From Actinomyces sp. oral taxon 448 str. F0400 (GTDB lineage: Bacteria; Actinomycetota; Actinomycetes; Actinomycetales; Actinomycetaceae), in contig NZ_GL985606.1 of the NCBI RefSeq assembly GCF_000220835.1, positions 1,952,330-2,016,329 on the forward strand: 64,000 nucleotides of DNA. Direction: 5' to 3'. The position numbers and the translations under genes were made by a program. Shown in pieces: positions 8,841-19,032 of this stretch (positions within the stretch are counted from its first letter, which is position 1; each line of letters begins with the position of its first letter). The notes beneath the pieces were generated by a model. It was not told where the DNA came from and did no database searches. It saw only the letters and a list, made by a program, of their open reading frames with translations.

Positions 8841-10265
8841 ATGTTCAAGGACGCGTCCGAGGCCCTCGCCTACATTGAGAAGGAGGGGGTCGCACTCGTC
8901 GACGTCCGCTTCTGCGACCTGCCGGGCGTCATGCAGCACTTCACGATCCCGGTGGTCGCTTTCAAGGAGGACGCCCTGACCAACGGTCTGATGTTCGACG
9001 GCTCCTCGATCCGCGGGTTCACAGCGATCCACGAATCCGACATGAAGCTCGTCCCCGACGTCACCACAGCTTTCCTCGACCCGTTCCGCGAGGAGAAGAC
9101 CCTGGTCATCAACTTCTCGATCGTGGACCCGTTCACGGACGAGCGGTTCTCCCGCGACCCCCGATCGATCGCCGCCAAGGCTGAGGACTACCTGCGATCC
9201 ACCGGTATCGCCGACACCTGTTACATCGGGGCTGAGGCGGAATTCTACCTCTTCGACTCCGTGGAGTACGAGACCACCCCTGCCTCCACCCGTTACGCCA
9301 TCGACTCGAACGAGGCGGCGTGGAACACCGGCCGCAGCGAGGAGGGCGGCAATAAGGGCTACAAGACGCAATTCAAGGGCGGCTACTTCCCGGTCTCCCC
9401 CTCCGACCAGATGGCCGACATCCGTGACGCCATGGTGCGCACCTGTCTGGAGGCGGGGCTGGAGATCGAACGCGCCCACCACGAGGTCGGCACCGCTGGT
9501 CAGCAGGAGATCAACTACCGTTTCGCCTCCCTCCTGGCCGCCGGCGATGACATGATGAAATTCAAGTACATCGTGAAGAATGAGGCCTGGCGCAGGGGCA
9601 AGACGGCCACTTTCATGCCCAAGCCGATCTTCGGCGACAACGGTTCGGGCATGCACTGTCACCACTCGCTGTGGAAGGACAGCAAGCCGCTGTTCTTCGA
9701 CGAGCGCGGCTACGGCCAGCTCTCCGATTACGCGCGGTGGTACATCGGCGGCATCCTGAGACACGCCCCCAGCCTGCTCGCCTTCACCAACCCGTCGGTG
9801 AGTTCCTTCCGCCGTCTGGTGCCGGGTTTCGAGGCCCCGGTCAATCTGGTCTACTCCGCCCGTAACCGCTCAGCGTGCATCCGTATCCCGGTCACGGGCT
9901 CGTCACCGAAGGCCAAGCGCATCGAGTATCGCGTGCCCGACCCATCGGCCAACCCGTACCTGTGCTTCTCGGCCGTCCTCATGGCGGGCATCGACGGCAT
10001 TCGCAACCGTATCGAGCCACGCGAGCCCATTGACAAGGACCTCTACGAGCTGGCTCCCGAGGAGTACCACGACATCGACAAACTGCCGTACTGCCTGGAT
10101 CAGGCGCTCGACGCTTTGGCGGCCGACCACGATTACCTCATCGAAGGCGACGTATTCACCCCCGATCTCATCGAGACGTGGATCGAGTACAAGCAGGACA
10201 ACGAGATCGTGCCCATGCGGCTGCGTCCGCACCCCTACGAATTCGAACTCTACTACGGGCTGTGA
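8841..10265 (+). CDS. glnA: Glutamine synthetase, type I
   Basis: ATP-dependent synthesis of glutamine from glutamate and ammonia, the main nitrogen assimilation step. The 474-residue protein has the complete GSI pattern: [11 protein letters not shown], the [11 protein letters not shown] metal site, [29 protein letters not shown] and the adenylylation-loop Tyr in [10 protein letters not shown]. The last implies control by the GlnE encoded downstream. The ATG at 8841 is preceded by a strong GGAGGAG site; upstream in-frame sequence is not GS-like. The region 8645-8840 carries the promoter, but I see no confident GlnR or AmtR box in it. Confidence 0.97.
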   Translation: MFKDASEALAYIEKEGVALVDVRFCDLPGVMQHFTIPVVAFKEDALTNGLMFDGSSIRGFTAIHESDMKLVPDVTTAFLDPFREEKTLVINFSIVDPFTDERFSRDPRSIAAKAEDYLRSTGIADTCYIGAEAEFYLFDSVEYETTPASTRYAIDSNEAAWNTGRSEEGGNKGYKTQFKGGYFPVSPSDQMADIRDAMVRTCLEAGLEIERAHHEVGTAGQQEINYRFASLLAAGDDMMKFKYIVKNEAWRRGKTATFMPKPIFGDNGSGMHCHHSLWKDSKPLFFDERGYGQLSDYARWYIGGILRHAPSLLAFTNPSVSSFRRLVPGFEAPVNLVYSARNRSACIRIPVTGSSPKAKRIEYRVPDPSANPYLCFSAVLMAGIDGIRNRIEPREPIDKDLYELAPEEYHDIDKLPYCLDQALDALAADHDYLIEGDVFTPDLIETWIEYKQDNEIVPMRLRPHPYEFELYYGL

Positions 10266-10390
10266 CGGGCGGAGGCGGGACCGCATCGGCCCCGGCACTG
10301 CGGCCCCGCCCGCCCTCGACCGGCGGGGCCGCCGCCGTCCGACGGGTCGGCGCGCACGATCAGCCAACGTGTGAAATGTCACTTCGATGG

Positions 10391-10419
10391 AATGCATAAT
10401 TATTTCTATTGTGCATAAT
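10391..10419 (+). promoter_or_regulatory. AT-rich operator/promoter of the amino-acid ABC operon
   Basis: An isolated AT-rich island upstream of the ABC transporter contains the octamer TGCATAAT twice, at 10393-10400 and 10412-10419, 19 bp apart. The second copy includes CATAAT, a plausible -10 element. The first half, AATGCATAATTATTTCTA, resembles an arginine-repressor-type box. Two copies about two helical turns apart suggest binding by a dimeric or multimeric regulator. Inference only; the regulator is not in the window. Confidence 0.45.
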
Positions 10420-10476
10420 CTATTAACAGCATGAGCCGGGCTGTTCCGACTCGTCCGCCCACCCCGAGGAGCACCG

Positions 10477-11409
10477 ATGAGGACCATCCACGTACTGGCC
10501 GCCGGCCTGTGCCTCACCCTGTCCGGCGCTCTCGCAGGCTGCACCAACGCCGCGGACTGGAAGGCCATGCAGGACAACCGGGGTTCCAACTCCGCAGAGG
10601 GCTACGACACCTCCGGCATCGAGCCCCAGGACGGCATCATTGCTATGCTGCCTGAAGGGGCACTGGCCGACGGCGTGCTCGACGTCGCCGCCTCCACTGA
10701 CTACGCCCCAGCCGAGTTTCTCGACACCGACGGTACCGCGATCGGCTACGACGTCGATCTGACCAAGGCCATCGCCGCGGTCCTCGGCGTCTCCTCCACC
10801 ACCCACACCGCCGAGTTCGACTCGATCATCGCGGCTGTGGGAACCAAGTACGACGCCGGCATCTCATCCTTCACGGTCACCAACGAGCGCGAGGCCGCTC
10901 TGGACATGGTCTCCTATATCAACGTCGGCTCACGCTTCACCGTGGTCGCCGGCAACCCTGAGGGCGTCAACTCCTCCGACCACCTCGATCTGTGCGGGCT
11001 GACGATCGGATTCCAGACGGGTACCAGCCAGGACGACGCAGTCAGGGCCGACTCCCGGACCTGCGTCGATGCCGGCAGATCCGCCATCGACCTTCGCGCT
11101 TACAACACCCAGTCCGAGGCAACCACAGCACTGACCGGAGGTACTATCGACGCCGTCTACTCCGATTCGACCGTGGCCGGCTACGCCGCCGAGAACACCG
11201 GTGGCGAGGTCGAAACGATCGGCGAGACCGAGGACGCCCTGCCCCAGGCCATCGTCCTGTCGAAGAGCGACCCTCGGTTCAACGCGGCGATCCAGGCGGC
11301 GGTCCAGTACCTCATGGATTCCGGTATCTGGACCGACATCCTCGCCTCTTGGGGCATTACCGACGCGGCGCTGACCACCGCCGAGATGAACCCGAAAGTG
11401 GAGGATTGA
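10477..11409 (+). CDS. Polar amino-acid ABC transporter, substrate-binding lipoprotein
   Basis: A 310-residue extracellular solute-binding protein of family 3. The N-terminus is a lipoprotein signal with lipobox LAGC and acylation at Cys22, so the protein is anchored to the outside of the membrane. The mature part shows the two-lobe features FLDTDGTAIGYDVDLTKAIA and YDAGISSFTVTNERE. It is the first gene of a three-gene importer, with permease and ATPase following at 3-bp and overlapping spacing. The family binds glutamate, aspartate, glutamine or related amino acids. Placement beside glnA suggests glutamate or glutamine, but the exact ligand cannot be read from sequence. ATG at 10477 follows a GAGGAG site. 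Confidence 0.92.
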   Translation: MRTIHVLAAGLCLTLSGALAGCTNAADWKAMQDNRGSNSAEGYDTSGIEPQDGIIAMLPEGALADGVLDVAASTDYAPAEFLDTDGTAIGYDVDLTKAIAAVLGVSSTTHTAEFDSIIAAVGTKYDAGISSFTVTNEREAALDMVSYINVGSRFTVVAGNPEGVNSSDHLDLCGLTIGFQTGTSQDDAVRADSRTCVDAGRSAIDLRAYNTQSEATTALTGGTIDAVYSDSTVAGYAAENTGGEVETIGETEDALPQAIVLSKSDPRFNAAIQAAVQYLMDSGIWTDILASWGITDAALTTAEMNPKVED

Positions 11410-11412
11410 GTC

Positions 11413-12381
11413 ATGCCTACAGCACCCGCGACCGGCGAGCAGCGCATTCAGCTCAACCATCTCAAGCCGGTTCCGCGCCCCGGCACCTGGGTCAGTGCCG
11501 TGGTCGTCCTCCTCCTGGGCGCCATGTTCGTCCATGCTCTGGTGACGAACCCCAAATTCCACTGGTCAACGGTCTGGTTCTTCTTCCGAGAGGTCCACGT
11601 GGTCCACGCCGTCGGCTGGACCCTACTGCTGACCTTCCTGGCAATGGCGATCGGCATCGTCCTGGCGGTGACGACTGCGATCATGCGACAGTCGACTAAT
11701 CCCGTCCTGCGCTGGGTGTCGCTGGGATACTTGTGGTTCTTCCGCGGAACGCCGATCTATACGCAGCTGGTGTTCTGGGGCGCGCTGTCCGCCTTGTACC
11801 AGCACCTGAGCCTGGGCGTGCCCTTCGGGCCCGAACTCCTGACCTTCAAGACGACCTCGGTGTTCACCCCCTTCATCGCGGCAACGCTGGGACTGGGCAT
11901 CAACGAGGGCGCCTACCTGTCCGAGATCGTCCGTTCGGGACTGGCCAGTGTCGACCCCGGGCAGGCTGAGGCCGCCGGCGCCCTGGGCATGAGCAAGGGC
12001 CAGATCCTGCGGCGCATCGTCCTTCCGCAAGCCATGCGCGTCATCGTGCCCCCCACCGGTAACGAGACGATCTCCATGCTCAAGACGACCTCACTGGTCC
12101 TGGCGGTTCCCTTCTCGCTGGACTTGACCTTCGTGACGAACTCCTACGCCTCGTTCACCTACCAAACGATTCCACTTCTCATCGTCGCCGCACTGTGGTA
12201 CATCATCATCACCTCGATCCTCATGGTCGGTCAGCATTACATTGAGCGCTACTACGGCAAAGGCTTCGAGGGCGCGGCGACCAAAGGGGTCAGGCGCGGC
12301 CGCGCTCTGTCGGCCCGTCAGCAGGCGGTCCTGAACTCTCGCACAGCTGAGGACAATCCCTTCCTGGAGGTCACCCCATGA
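11413..12381 (+). CDS. Polar amino-acid ABC transporter, permease
   Basis: A 322-residue inner-membrane permease of the HisM/GluC type. About five to six membrane helices begin near residue 25. The cytoplasmic EAA loop that contacts the ATPase is intact ([20 protein letters not shown]). The ribosome site GGAGG lies in the last codons of the upstream binding-protein gene. The stop overlaps the ATPase start by four bases (ATGA), implying translational coupling. A single permease gene is present, so the channel is probably a homodimer. The C-terminal tail after the last helix is basic and soluble, slightly longer than usual. Confidence 0.93.
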   Translation: MPTAPATGEQRIQLNHLKPVPRPGTWVSAVVVLLLGAMFVHALVTNPKFHWSTVWFFFREVHVVHAVGWTLLLTFLAMAIGIVLAVTTAIMRQSTNPVLRWVSLGYLWFFRGTPIYTQLVFWGALSALYQHLSLGVPFGPELLTFKTTSVFTPFIAATLGLGINEGAYLSEIVRSGLASVDPGQAEAAGALGMSKGQILRRIVLPQAMRVIVPPTGNETISMLKTTSLVLAVPFSLDLTFVTNSYASFTYQTIPLLIVAALWYIIITSILMVGQHYIERYYGKGFEGAATKGVRRGRALSARQQAVLNSRTAEDNPFLEVTP

Positions 12382-13271
12382 GTACGTCCGACACGGCTGA
12401 AGCGGCCGGCGGCGGCACCGAGGACAGGACCGGTGGATCCGACTCGGCGGTCGGCGAGACGGCCGGAGCCGCCGACGCGGGGTCCGTGACGCCCCCCGTC
12501 GCCAAGGTTCTCGTGCGCGGCCTGCACAAGTTCTTCGGCGAGCTGCACGTTCTCAAGGGCATCGATCTGCGGGTCGAGCCGGGCTCGGTCACGGTGCTCG
12601 TGGGTCCCTCCGGCTCGGGTAAGTCGACCCTGCTGCGCTGCATCAACGAGCTGGAGTCCATCGATGCCGGCCGGGTGTGGGTCGACGGCGAACTCATCGG
12701 CATGCGGGAGGTCGAGCGCTCCGACGGCAGCATCCAGTTGCATGCTCTGACGGACAGGGAGCGCGCTCGACAGCGCTCCAAAATCGGTATGGTTTTCCAG
12801 CGCTTCAATCTCTTCCCCCATATGACGGCCCTGGGCAACGTCATGGAAGCGCCGGTCCAGGTGAGAGGGCTAAGCAAGGACGGAGCACGTCACCGCGGCG
12901 TCGAACTGCTGGAGCGCGTGGGGCTGGGTGAGCGTCTGGACCACTACCCCTCCCAGCTCTCCGGCGGTCAGCAGCAGCGTGTGGCGATTGCCCGGGCACT
13001 GGCCATGGACCCCGAACTCATGCTCTTCGACGAGCCGACCAGCGCGCTGGACCCCGAGCTCGTCGGCGAGGTGCTCCAGGTGATGAAGGACCTCGCGGCG
13101 GACGGCATGACAATGGTCGTCGTCACCCATGAAATGGGATTCGCCCGCGAGGTCGGTGACCAGCTGGTCTTCATGGACGGCGGCACCATCTGCGAATCGG
13201 GCGACCCCGTTGAGATCCTCGATCACCCCACCGAGGCCCGCACCCGGGAGTTCCTGTCCTCGGTGCTGTAG
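12378..13271 (+). CDS. Polar amino-acid ABC transporter, ATPase
   Basis: The 297-residue nucleotide-binding subunit that powers the importer. Residues 1-45 are an Ala/Gly/Asp-rich extension not typical of the family. The ATPase domain then shows Walker [10 protein letters not shown], signature [15 protein letters not shown], Walker [15 protein letters not shown] and switch His in [10 protein letters not shown]. It starts inside the permease stop (ATGA). It completes a binding-protein/permease/ATPase operon beside glnA. Confidence 0.95.
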   Translation: MSTSDTAEAAGGGTEDRTGGSDSAVGETAGAADAGSVTPPVAKVLVRGLHKFFGELHVLKGIDLRVEPGSVTVLVGPSGSGKSTLLRCINELESIDAGRVWVDGELIGMREVERSDGSIQLHALTDRERARQRSKIGMVFQRFNLFPHMTALGNVMEAPVQVRGLSKDGARHRGVELLERVGLGERLDHYPSQLSGGQQQRVAIARALAMDPELMLFDEPTSALDPELVGEVLQVMKDLAADGMTMVVVTHEMGFAREVGDQLVFMDGGTICESGDPVEILDHPTEARTREFLSSVL

Positions 13272-13332
13272 GCGGCCGCAGGCATTGCATTGCGAGGTCC
13301 TGGACCCACGATCCGGCGGTGAGCGAAGCGAC

Positions 13333-14001
13333 TCAGGGCGACGCCCTCCACTCCCCCTCGTTCCAGCTGATCAGACGCCAGCCGGAATCCGGGTCGCCCT
13401 CGACCAGTGAAGTGCTCGCGTTGCCCATGGGGTGCTCGGCAACCCAGTCGGGGTCGATTCCCCCGCCCGGCGCGGCGGCTAGAGCCGTCCACAGGCGCAG
13501 GACGGTGCCATGGGCGACCAGCAGTGCGGTGCCCTCGCCGTCCGGGCCGATGATCCGATGGGTCGCGCAGGCGATGCGAGCCACAACGTCGTTGAATCGA
13601 CCGAAGGTATCGGCCCCGTCCTCAGGGCTGCCGGGCAAACGCGCCGCAGTGCGCCCGATCATCCATGCTCGCGTCGTGTCCGTGTAGCAGGCCACAGAAC
13701 GAGCGTCCGTGCGCATCTCCAGGTCTCCGGCGAGCACCTCGCGCAGGCCCGACTCCACATGGGCGCTCAGACCTGTGGCGCGCTCCACCGGAGCGATCGT
13801 CTCGCGCGCCCGCGCAATGGGCGATGTCCACAAGGAGGATACGGCATCCAGGTGCCCGCCGGCCTCTAGGCGGCCCGGTAACGAGGCGGCCTGAGTCAGG
13901 CCAGTGGCATCCAAGGAGTTACCGGGGAAAGCGGTGTCGAGAGCACCCATGATGTTGGCGATGGTCCGTCCGTGGCGGACGAGGAAAAGCTTCACGGGCA
14001 C
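13333..14001 (-). CDS. Histidine phosphatase (phosphoglycerate-mutase superfamily)
   Basis: A 222-residue phosphatase-fold protein. The catalytic phospho-His motif is LVRHGRT near the N-terminus. The acid residue lies in the GLREVLAGDLEMR segment and the second His in LLVAHGTVL. The substrate is unknown: the family covers sugar phosphates, nucleotides and phosphoproteins. It lies downstream of glnE on the same strand with a 45-bp gap, so it may be co-transcribed. A second member of the same superfamily is encoded at 20717-21448. Confidence 0.88.
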   Translation of the reverse strand: MPVKLFLVRHGRTIANIMGALDTAFPGNSLDATGLTQAASLPGRLEAGGHLDAVSSLWTSPIARARETIAPVERATGLSAHVESGLREVLAGDLEMRTDARSVACYTDTTRAWMIGRTAARLPGSPEDGADTFGRFNDVVARIACATHRIIGPDGEGTALLVAHGTVLRLWTALAAAPGGGIDPDWVAEHPMGNASTSLVEGDPDSGWRLISWNEGEWRASP

Positions 14002-14046
14002 ATCCTGCCAGGGATTTCATCGCCGGCTCCCCGGCTGCCCGGGTGG

Positions 14047-17000
14047 TCAGGACCACGGGTAGGGACCGTTGTTGCGACGCGTCGCCGACCGTCGGGAAGG
14101 CCTGACCGAGGGTTGCGGCGGTCGCATGGGCGGCTGCGCGGGCGGCCATGAAGATCGCGAAGAATCCGACGTCGGCGCCCTGCCGATGCCGCGAGTCGTC
14201 CCCGGCTCCTTCCTCGGAGGGGCCGATCCACCGGATGTTCCCATCGCACCGGCCTCCTCGGGCCCGGGCCCACCATCCCCGAAGACGACCCGTTCGACGA
14301 CGCGGCGAGCATGCCGGGCACGACGTCGATAGAGATCCTCGAGGTCGCGCTCCCGCCCCGGAACCATTCCCAGCAGACGGCCGACCAGCCGGATCTCCCG
14401 AGGACTGTCGGGCAGGACTTCGACACGCGCCCCATGGTCCCGTCCGGTACCCAGCACGGTCGCGGCCCTCACGCGCGAGGCGAGCAGCCAGGCCTGCCTC
14501 AGGTCGCCCGCCTCGTCCTCGCTCAGCAGTCCCGCCTCCTGGGCCGCGTCGAGCGCTGCGAGAGTCGAGGTCGTGCGCAGTCCCGGCACCCACGCGGCGT
14601 GCTGAAGCTGGAGAACCTGCGCCGCCCACTCGACATCAGACAGACCGCCGGGACCGAGCTTGAGATGGCGTGCGGGTGCCGTACCACGCGGCAACCGCTC
14701 GGCCTCCATACGCGCCTTGAGCCGGCGGATCTCCCGCAGCCCCTCCCGGGTGAGCCCCTCGGGACTCCAGCGCAGGGGCGCCACCAGCTCTTCGAAGGCG
14801 CGTGCGAGTCCGGCGTCACCGGCGCAGGCCCGAGCCCGCAGCAGCGCCTGACGCTCCCACACCGCCGACCACCGCTCGTAGTACTTGGCATAGGAGTCCA
14901 GTGTCCGACTCATGGGTCCGTGGTGGCCCTCGGGGCGTAGATCGGCGTCGACCTCCAGGGAGTGGGGCCGAGCCCCGGAGAGCAGACGCACGGTCCATCG
15001 GGCCAGGGCGTCGGCCTCCTCGGCGGCGGCTCGCGGGTCAACGCCGGATTTCGGCTCATGCACGAACAGGACATCGGCATCGGAGGCGTAAGTGGTCTCG
15101 GCCCCGCCGAGGCGTCCCATGGCGACCACCGAGTGCCGGGCCAGGGCCCCGGGCCAGGTGCCGGCCTCGTCTGGTCCGGTCGCCACCGCCTCGGGGCCCT
15201 CGCGCAGGGCGATGACCACACCGGTCGCCACGGTCAGCACCCCGTCAAGGACCGCGTCGGTGGCGTCGGTCAGAATGCGAGCGGTGCGTTCGGGATCGAC
15301 GCCGTCCAAGGAGTCCGCCAGGGCGGCGCGGATGAGTTCGCGGGTGCGCACGCTCATGAGCGCGTGCACCGCCTCCGCCGCCCAGTCCTGCAGCCCGGCC
15401 CCGTCGTCTCCGCTGAGGGCGCGGCGCCGCAGGAGACTGCGGACCTCCGTGCGCAGAGTCCTCGGATCGCGGGCGGTCAGCTCATCCGCGCCGTCAAGCC
15501 AGGCGATCGACTCGGGCCGCTCAGCCAGACGTTCGGTGGTCCACCGCGCCCCGGACAGCACGTGGCACAGGCAGCGAGCGGCGGCCCTGGAGTCGCGCAG
15601 CATCGCCAAGTACCAGTGAGAGCCGCCGATCGTCTCCGACAGGAGCCTGAAGGACAGCAGGCCGTTATCGGGGTCCGGCCCCTGACCCAGCCAGCCGATG
15701 ATGACGGGCAGGAGCTGGCGCTGGATCGCTGCGCGTCTGCTGACCCCCTCGGTCAGGGCGTGGATGTGGCGCAGAGCGCCGTCGGGGTCGAGGTAGCCCA
15801 CCGCCTTGAGGCGCTCACGCGCCGCTTGCGGACTCAGCGTCATCTCGTCGGCCGTCAATGCGGCGGCGGCCGCGAGCAGCGGCCTGTAGTAGATCTCCTC
15901 ATGGAGAGCACGCACGCGTCGACGCGTGGAGACGAAGATCGACCACAGGGCCTCGGGCTCTCCCATGACACGCCGGTCGATGCCTCGGCCCAGCCGACGA
16001 AGAGCCCCCTCACCGTGAGGCAGGTCATGAGTTCGCTGGAGGCGGTAGAGCTGACTGCGGTGCTCCAACAGCCGCAACAGCCGGTAGCAGGAATCGAGTT
16101 CGGCCGCGTCGGCGCGTCCCACGTACCCGTCGGCGGACAGTTCGGCCAAGGCGCCGAGAGTCGAACGCACATGCAGGCGCTCGTCACCGCGCCCGTGGAC
16201 GAGTTGGAGGAGCTGGACGGTGAACTCGACGTCCCGCAGTCCGCCCGGACCGAGCTTGATACGACGATCCTCCTCGCCGACGCGCCCCGACTCGTTCTCG
16301 ACGCGCCTGCGCATGGCTCGAGCGTCGTCCACGAAATTCTCCCGGCTACTGGCCTGCCAGACGAAGGGGTCCACGGCCCGTGCGTAGGCGGCGCCGAGTT
16401 CGGCGTCGCCGGCGCAGGGCCGCGCCTTGAGCAGCGCCTGGAACTCCCATGAGGCGGCCCAGCGCTCGTAGTAGGTCACGTGCGAAGCCAGGGTCCGCAC
16501 GAGCGCCCCGTCCTTACCCTCGGGACGCAGTGCCGTATCCAACGGCCATAGGGGCTGCTCATCCCCGGTGGCCGACGTCGCGTGCGCCAGTTCGACGGCG
16601 AGCTCGGTTCCCAGACGCACGAGCTCGTCCTCGTCGACGCTCCGATCGGACGGGGCCGCGGCGGGGGCATCGAACGACTCGGCGAGCCCGACGACGTAGA
16701 CGACGTCGACGTCGGAGACGTAGTTGAGCTCGCGTGCTCCGGTCTTGCCCATAGCGATGACAGCCAGGGACACGGGGTCGGATCGCGGCCCTACACTGGC
16801 GCGGGCGATAGTCAGAGCGGCATCCAGGGCGGCGTCCGCGAGTCGGGTCATGCGTTCGACCACCACAGTCAGATGAGCCAGTGGGTCGGGGCTGGTCAGA
16901 TCATCGGCGGCGATGGCCAGCAAACGGTCCCGGTAAGCCACCCGCATGGCGGTGGTGGCCGAGTCGACGCGCGCCCGCCGCTCGTCGCCCTCAGCGTCGC

Positions 17001-17559
17001 CGAGGGCGGAGCGAACCGCCTCGCCCACAACGACATCGACCGGCGGCTGGGCGGGGGCATCGACGGCGTGCGCGGGATCCAAAGCGCACAGGTGCTCGGG
17101 GTGACTGACCAGGAAGTCCCCCAGCGCCTGAGAGGACCCCAGGACGGCCAGGAGCCGATGCCGGTGCTCGATCCGCATCCGCGACGAGGAGTCCTGCTCT
17201 TCGGCATCCTCGTGCCCGTCGTCGATGTCCAAAGACGCGAGAAGAGCACGCAGATCCTGGCCGCCGGGGCCGACGGCGGACGCCAGGCGCGTCAATGAGA
17301 GCAGTGCGAGGTCGGGGTCCGCGGCGGCGCCGAGCTCTTCGACGAGCCGGATCCGCACCGAGTCGAGCTCGTCGTCGAGCGGAGATGGCGGGGAGAAGGG
17401 TAGCAGTCGGCTCAGGGCCTCGTCGTGCAGGCACGAGATGGCTCGTTCGGCGTTGGCGAAGCCCGCTCGCGCCAACCGTGTGCGCGGACTGGTGCGCCGC
17501 CGCCCGAAGGGTCCGGAGGGCGTCTCCGTCCATCTGTCGGTCACGGCGCGCCTCCGCAT
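14047..17559 (-). CDS. glnE: Bifunctional [glutamine synthetase] adenylyltransferase/deadenylase
   Basis: Controls glutamine synthetase by adding AMP to, or removing it from, its adenylylation-loop Tyr. The 1170-residue protein has the duplicated nucleotidyltransferase architecture: first site GKTGARELNYVSDVDVVYV, second site MGRLGGAETTYASDADVLFV, each followed by a helical domain (first helical part QASSRENFVDDARAMRRRVE). The start ATG at 17559 overlaps the glnA2 stop in TGATG, indicating coupling; a GTG 15 bases in is an alternative. About 60 Pro/Ser/Arg-rich residues follow the normal family end (VERVVFGD) and look like read-through sequence. It probably targets the glnA product encoded upstream. 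Confidence 0.94.
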   Translation of the reverse strand: MRRRAVTDRWTETPSGPFGRRRTSPRTRLARAGFANAERAISCLHDEALSRLLPFSPPSPLDDELDSVRIRLVEELGAAADPDLALLSLTRLASAVGPGGQDLRALLASLDIDDGHEDAEEQDSSSRMRIEHRHRLLAVLGSSQALGDFLVSHPEHLCALDPAHAVDAPAQPPVDVVVGEAVRSALGDAEGDERRARVDSATTAMRVAYRDRLLAIAADDLTSPDPLAHLTVVVERMTRLADAALDAALTIARASVGPRSDPVSLAVIAMGKTGARELNYVSDVDVVYVVGLAESFDAPAAAPSDRSVDEDELVRLGTELAVELAHATSATGDEQPLWPLDTALRPEGKDGALVRTLASHVTYYERWAASWEFQALLKARPCAGDAELGAAYARAVDPFVWQASSRENFVDDARAMRRRVENESGRVGEEDRRIKLGPGGLRDVEFTVQLLQLVHGRGDERLHVRSTLGALAELSADGYVGRADAAELDSCYRLLRLLEHRSQLYRLQRTHDLPHGEGALRRLGRGIDRRVMGEPEALWSIFVSTRRRVRALHEEIYYRPLLAAAAALTADEMTLSPQAARERLKAVGYLDPDGALRHIHALTEGVSRRAAIQRQLLPVIIGWLGQGPDPDNGLLSFRLLSETIGGSHWYLAMLRDSRAAARCLCHVLSGARWTTERLAERPESIAWLDGADELTARDPRTLRTEVRSLLRRRALSGDDGAGLQDWAAEAVHALMSVRTRELIRAALADSLDGVDPERTARILTDATDAVLDGVLTVATGVVIALREGPEAVATGPDEAGTWPGALARHSVVAMGRLGGAETTYASDADVLFVHEPKSGVDPRAAAEEADALARWTVRLLSGARPHSLEVDADLRPEGHHGPMSRTLDSYAKYYERWSAVWERQALLRARACAGDAGLARAFEELVAPLRWSPEGLTREGLREIRRLKARMEAERLPRGTAPARHLKLGPGGLSDVEWAAQVLQLQHAAWVPGLRTTSTLAALDAAQEAGLLSEDEAGDLRQAWLLASRVRAATVLGTGRDHGARVEVLPDSPREIRLVGRLLGMVPGRERDLEDLYRRRARHARRVVERVVFGDGGPGPEEAGAMGTSGGSAPPRKEPGTTRGIGRAPTSDSSRSSWPPAQPPMRPPQPSVRPSRRSATRRNNGPYPWS

Positions 17560-18890
17560 CAGGCCCGCGGGAAGAACTGGCTGAGCTCGAAGGCGGTGAC
17601 CTGCGCGTCGTAGGCCTGGTATTCGCGACGCTTATTGCGCATGAAGTACTCGAAAGCGTCCTCACCCAGGGTGTCGGCGACCAGGTCGGAACCGCTCATG
17701 GCCCCCACCGCCCGTTTGAGCGAGGTCGGTAGGGCGGCGATGCCCATCGCCTGCCGCTCTCCCCCGGTCAGCGCCCACACGTCATCCTCGGTCTCAGTGG
17801 GCAACTCGTATCCCTCCTCGATCCCCTTCAGGCCCGCGGCCAGAATGGCGGCATAGGCCAGATAGGGGTTGGCCGAGGAGTCGATACCGCGGTACTCCAC
17901 GCGCACGGACTGTCCTTTGCCCGGCTTGTGCATGGGCACGCGTACGAGGGCCGAGCGGTTGTTGTGGCCCCAGCACACGTAGCTGGGCGCCTCATCACCG
18001 CCCCACATGCGCTTGTAGGAGTTGACGTGCTGATTGGTCACGGCGCAGATCTCCGAGGCGTGGTGCAAAAGCCCGGCGATGAAGGAGCGCCCGGTCGTCG
18101 ACAGCTGGTACTCGCCGGATGGGTCGTAGAAGGCGTTGCGGTCGCCTTCGAACAGGGAGAAATGCGTGTGCATGCCGCTACCCGGATGGCCGACGAAGGG
18201 TTTAGGCATGAAGGTGGCCAGGCTGCCCTCCTGGAGAGCCACCTCTTCGACGACGGCGCGGAAGGTCATGATGTTGTCGGCCATGGACAGGGCGTCGGCG
18301 AACCGCAGGTCGATCTCGTTCTGGCCGGGGCCGCCCTCGTGGTGGGAGAACTCCACGGAGATGCCCATCTGCTCGAGCATGAGGATCGCCCGGCGTCGGA
18401 ACTCGTGAGCAGTGCCGCCCGGAACATGGTCGAAGTACCCGGCGTGGTCGGCGGGGGTAATTCGGCCCCCGGCGTCCCGGTTGACGAGGTAGAACTCGAT
18501 CTCGGGATGGATGTAGCAGGTGAAGCCGGCGTCGGCGACCTGTGCCAGCTGACGTTCCAGGACAGCCCGCGGGTCGGTGCGCACGGGCTCGCCGTCGGGT
18601 GTCAGGACATCGCAGAACATGCGGGCGACGCCGTTGGCGCCGTCGCGCCAGGGCAGCATCTGGAAGGTCGACGGGTCCGGGGACAGCAGCATGTCCGACT
18701 CGTAGACGCGGGTGAGCCCCTCGATGGCAGAGCCGTCGAAGCCGATGCCCTCCTCGAATGCGCCCTCCACCTCCGCAGGGGCGATGGCCACGGACTTCAG
18801 CTGCCCCAGGACGTCGGTGAACCACAGGCGGATGAAGCGGATGTCGCGCTCCTCGATCGCCCGCAGAACGTACTCCTGCTGCTTGTCCAT
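17559..18890 (-). CDS. glnA2: GlnA2-type glutamine synthetase, adenylylation Tyr absent
   Basis: A second GSI-type synthetase of 443 residues, shorter than the glnA product as is usual for the GlnA2 branch. Motifs: GIGFDGSAIEGL, CYIHPEIEFYLV, HPGSGMHTHFSLF and HNNRSALVRVPMHK. In the loop where GlnA carries the adenylylation Tyr, this protein reads DDVWALTGGERQAMG, so GlnE control is unlikely. Roles of GlnA2 proteins vary among actinobacteria. The ATG at 18890 (MDKQQEYV) is chosen over the one two codons upstream because AGGAAGG stands at optimal spacing only for it. It is co-transcribed with glnE through a TGATG overlap. Confidence 0.93.
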   Translation of the reverse strand: MDKQQEYVLRAIEERDIRFIRLWFTDVLGQLKSVAIAPAEVEGAFEEGIGFDGSAIEGLTRVYESDMLLSPDPSTFQMLPWRDGANGVARMFCDVLTPDGEPVRTDPRAVLERQLAQVADAGFTCYIHPEIEFYLVNRDAGGRITPADHAGYFDHVPGGTAHEFRRRAILMLEQMGISVEFSHHEGGPGQNEIDLRFADALSMADNIMTFRAVVEEVALQEGSLATFMPKPFVGHPGSGMHTHFSLFEGDRNAFYDPSGEYQLSTTGRSFIAGLLHHASEICAVTNQHVNSYKRMWGGDEAPSYVCWGHNNRSALVRVPMHKPGKGQSVRVEYRGIDSSANPYLAYAAILAAGLKGIEEGYELPTETEDDVWALTGGERQAMGIAALPTSLKRAVGAMSGSDLVADTLGEDAFEYFMRNKRREYQAYDAQVTAFELSQFFPRA

Positions 18891-19032
18891 GTGCATCGCC
18901 TTCCTGAGCGGGGTCCCTGGACGCGACCCAATGACCGGCGCGGCCGTCGGCCGGTACGGAGTCGATCCCATCATGCCGCATCATGCTGCGTTCGCGTGTC
19001 CGCCGCGTTGCGAAGCGCCTAGGCTTGCTCTC

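Noticed and set aside
8826-9764. 312-codon antisense frame over glnA
   Set aside because: Val/Gly/Asp-rich shadow of a fully conserved glutamine synthetase.
14962-16452. 496-codon plus-strand frame over glnE
   Set aside because: Shadow frame; the opposite strand has the two nucleotidyltransferase motifs in order.
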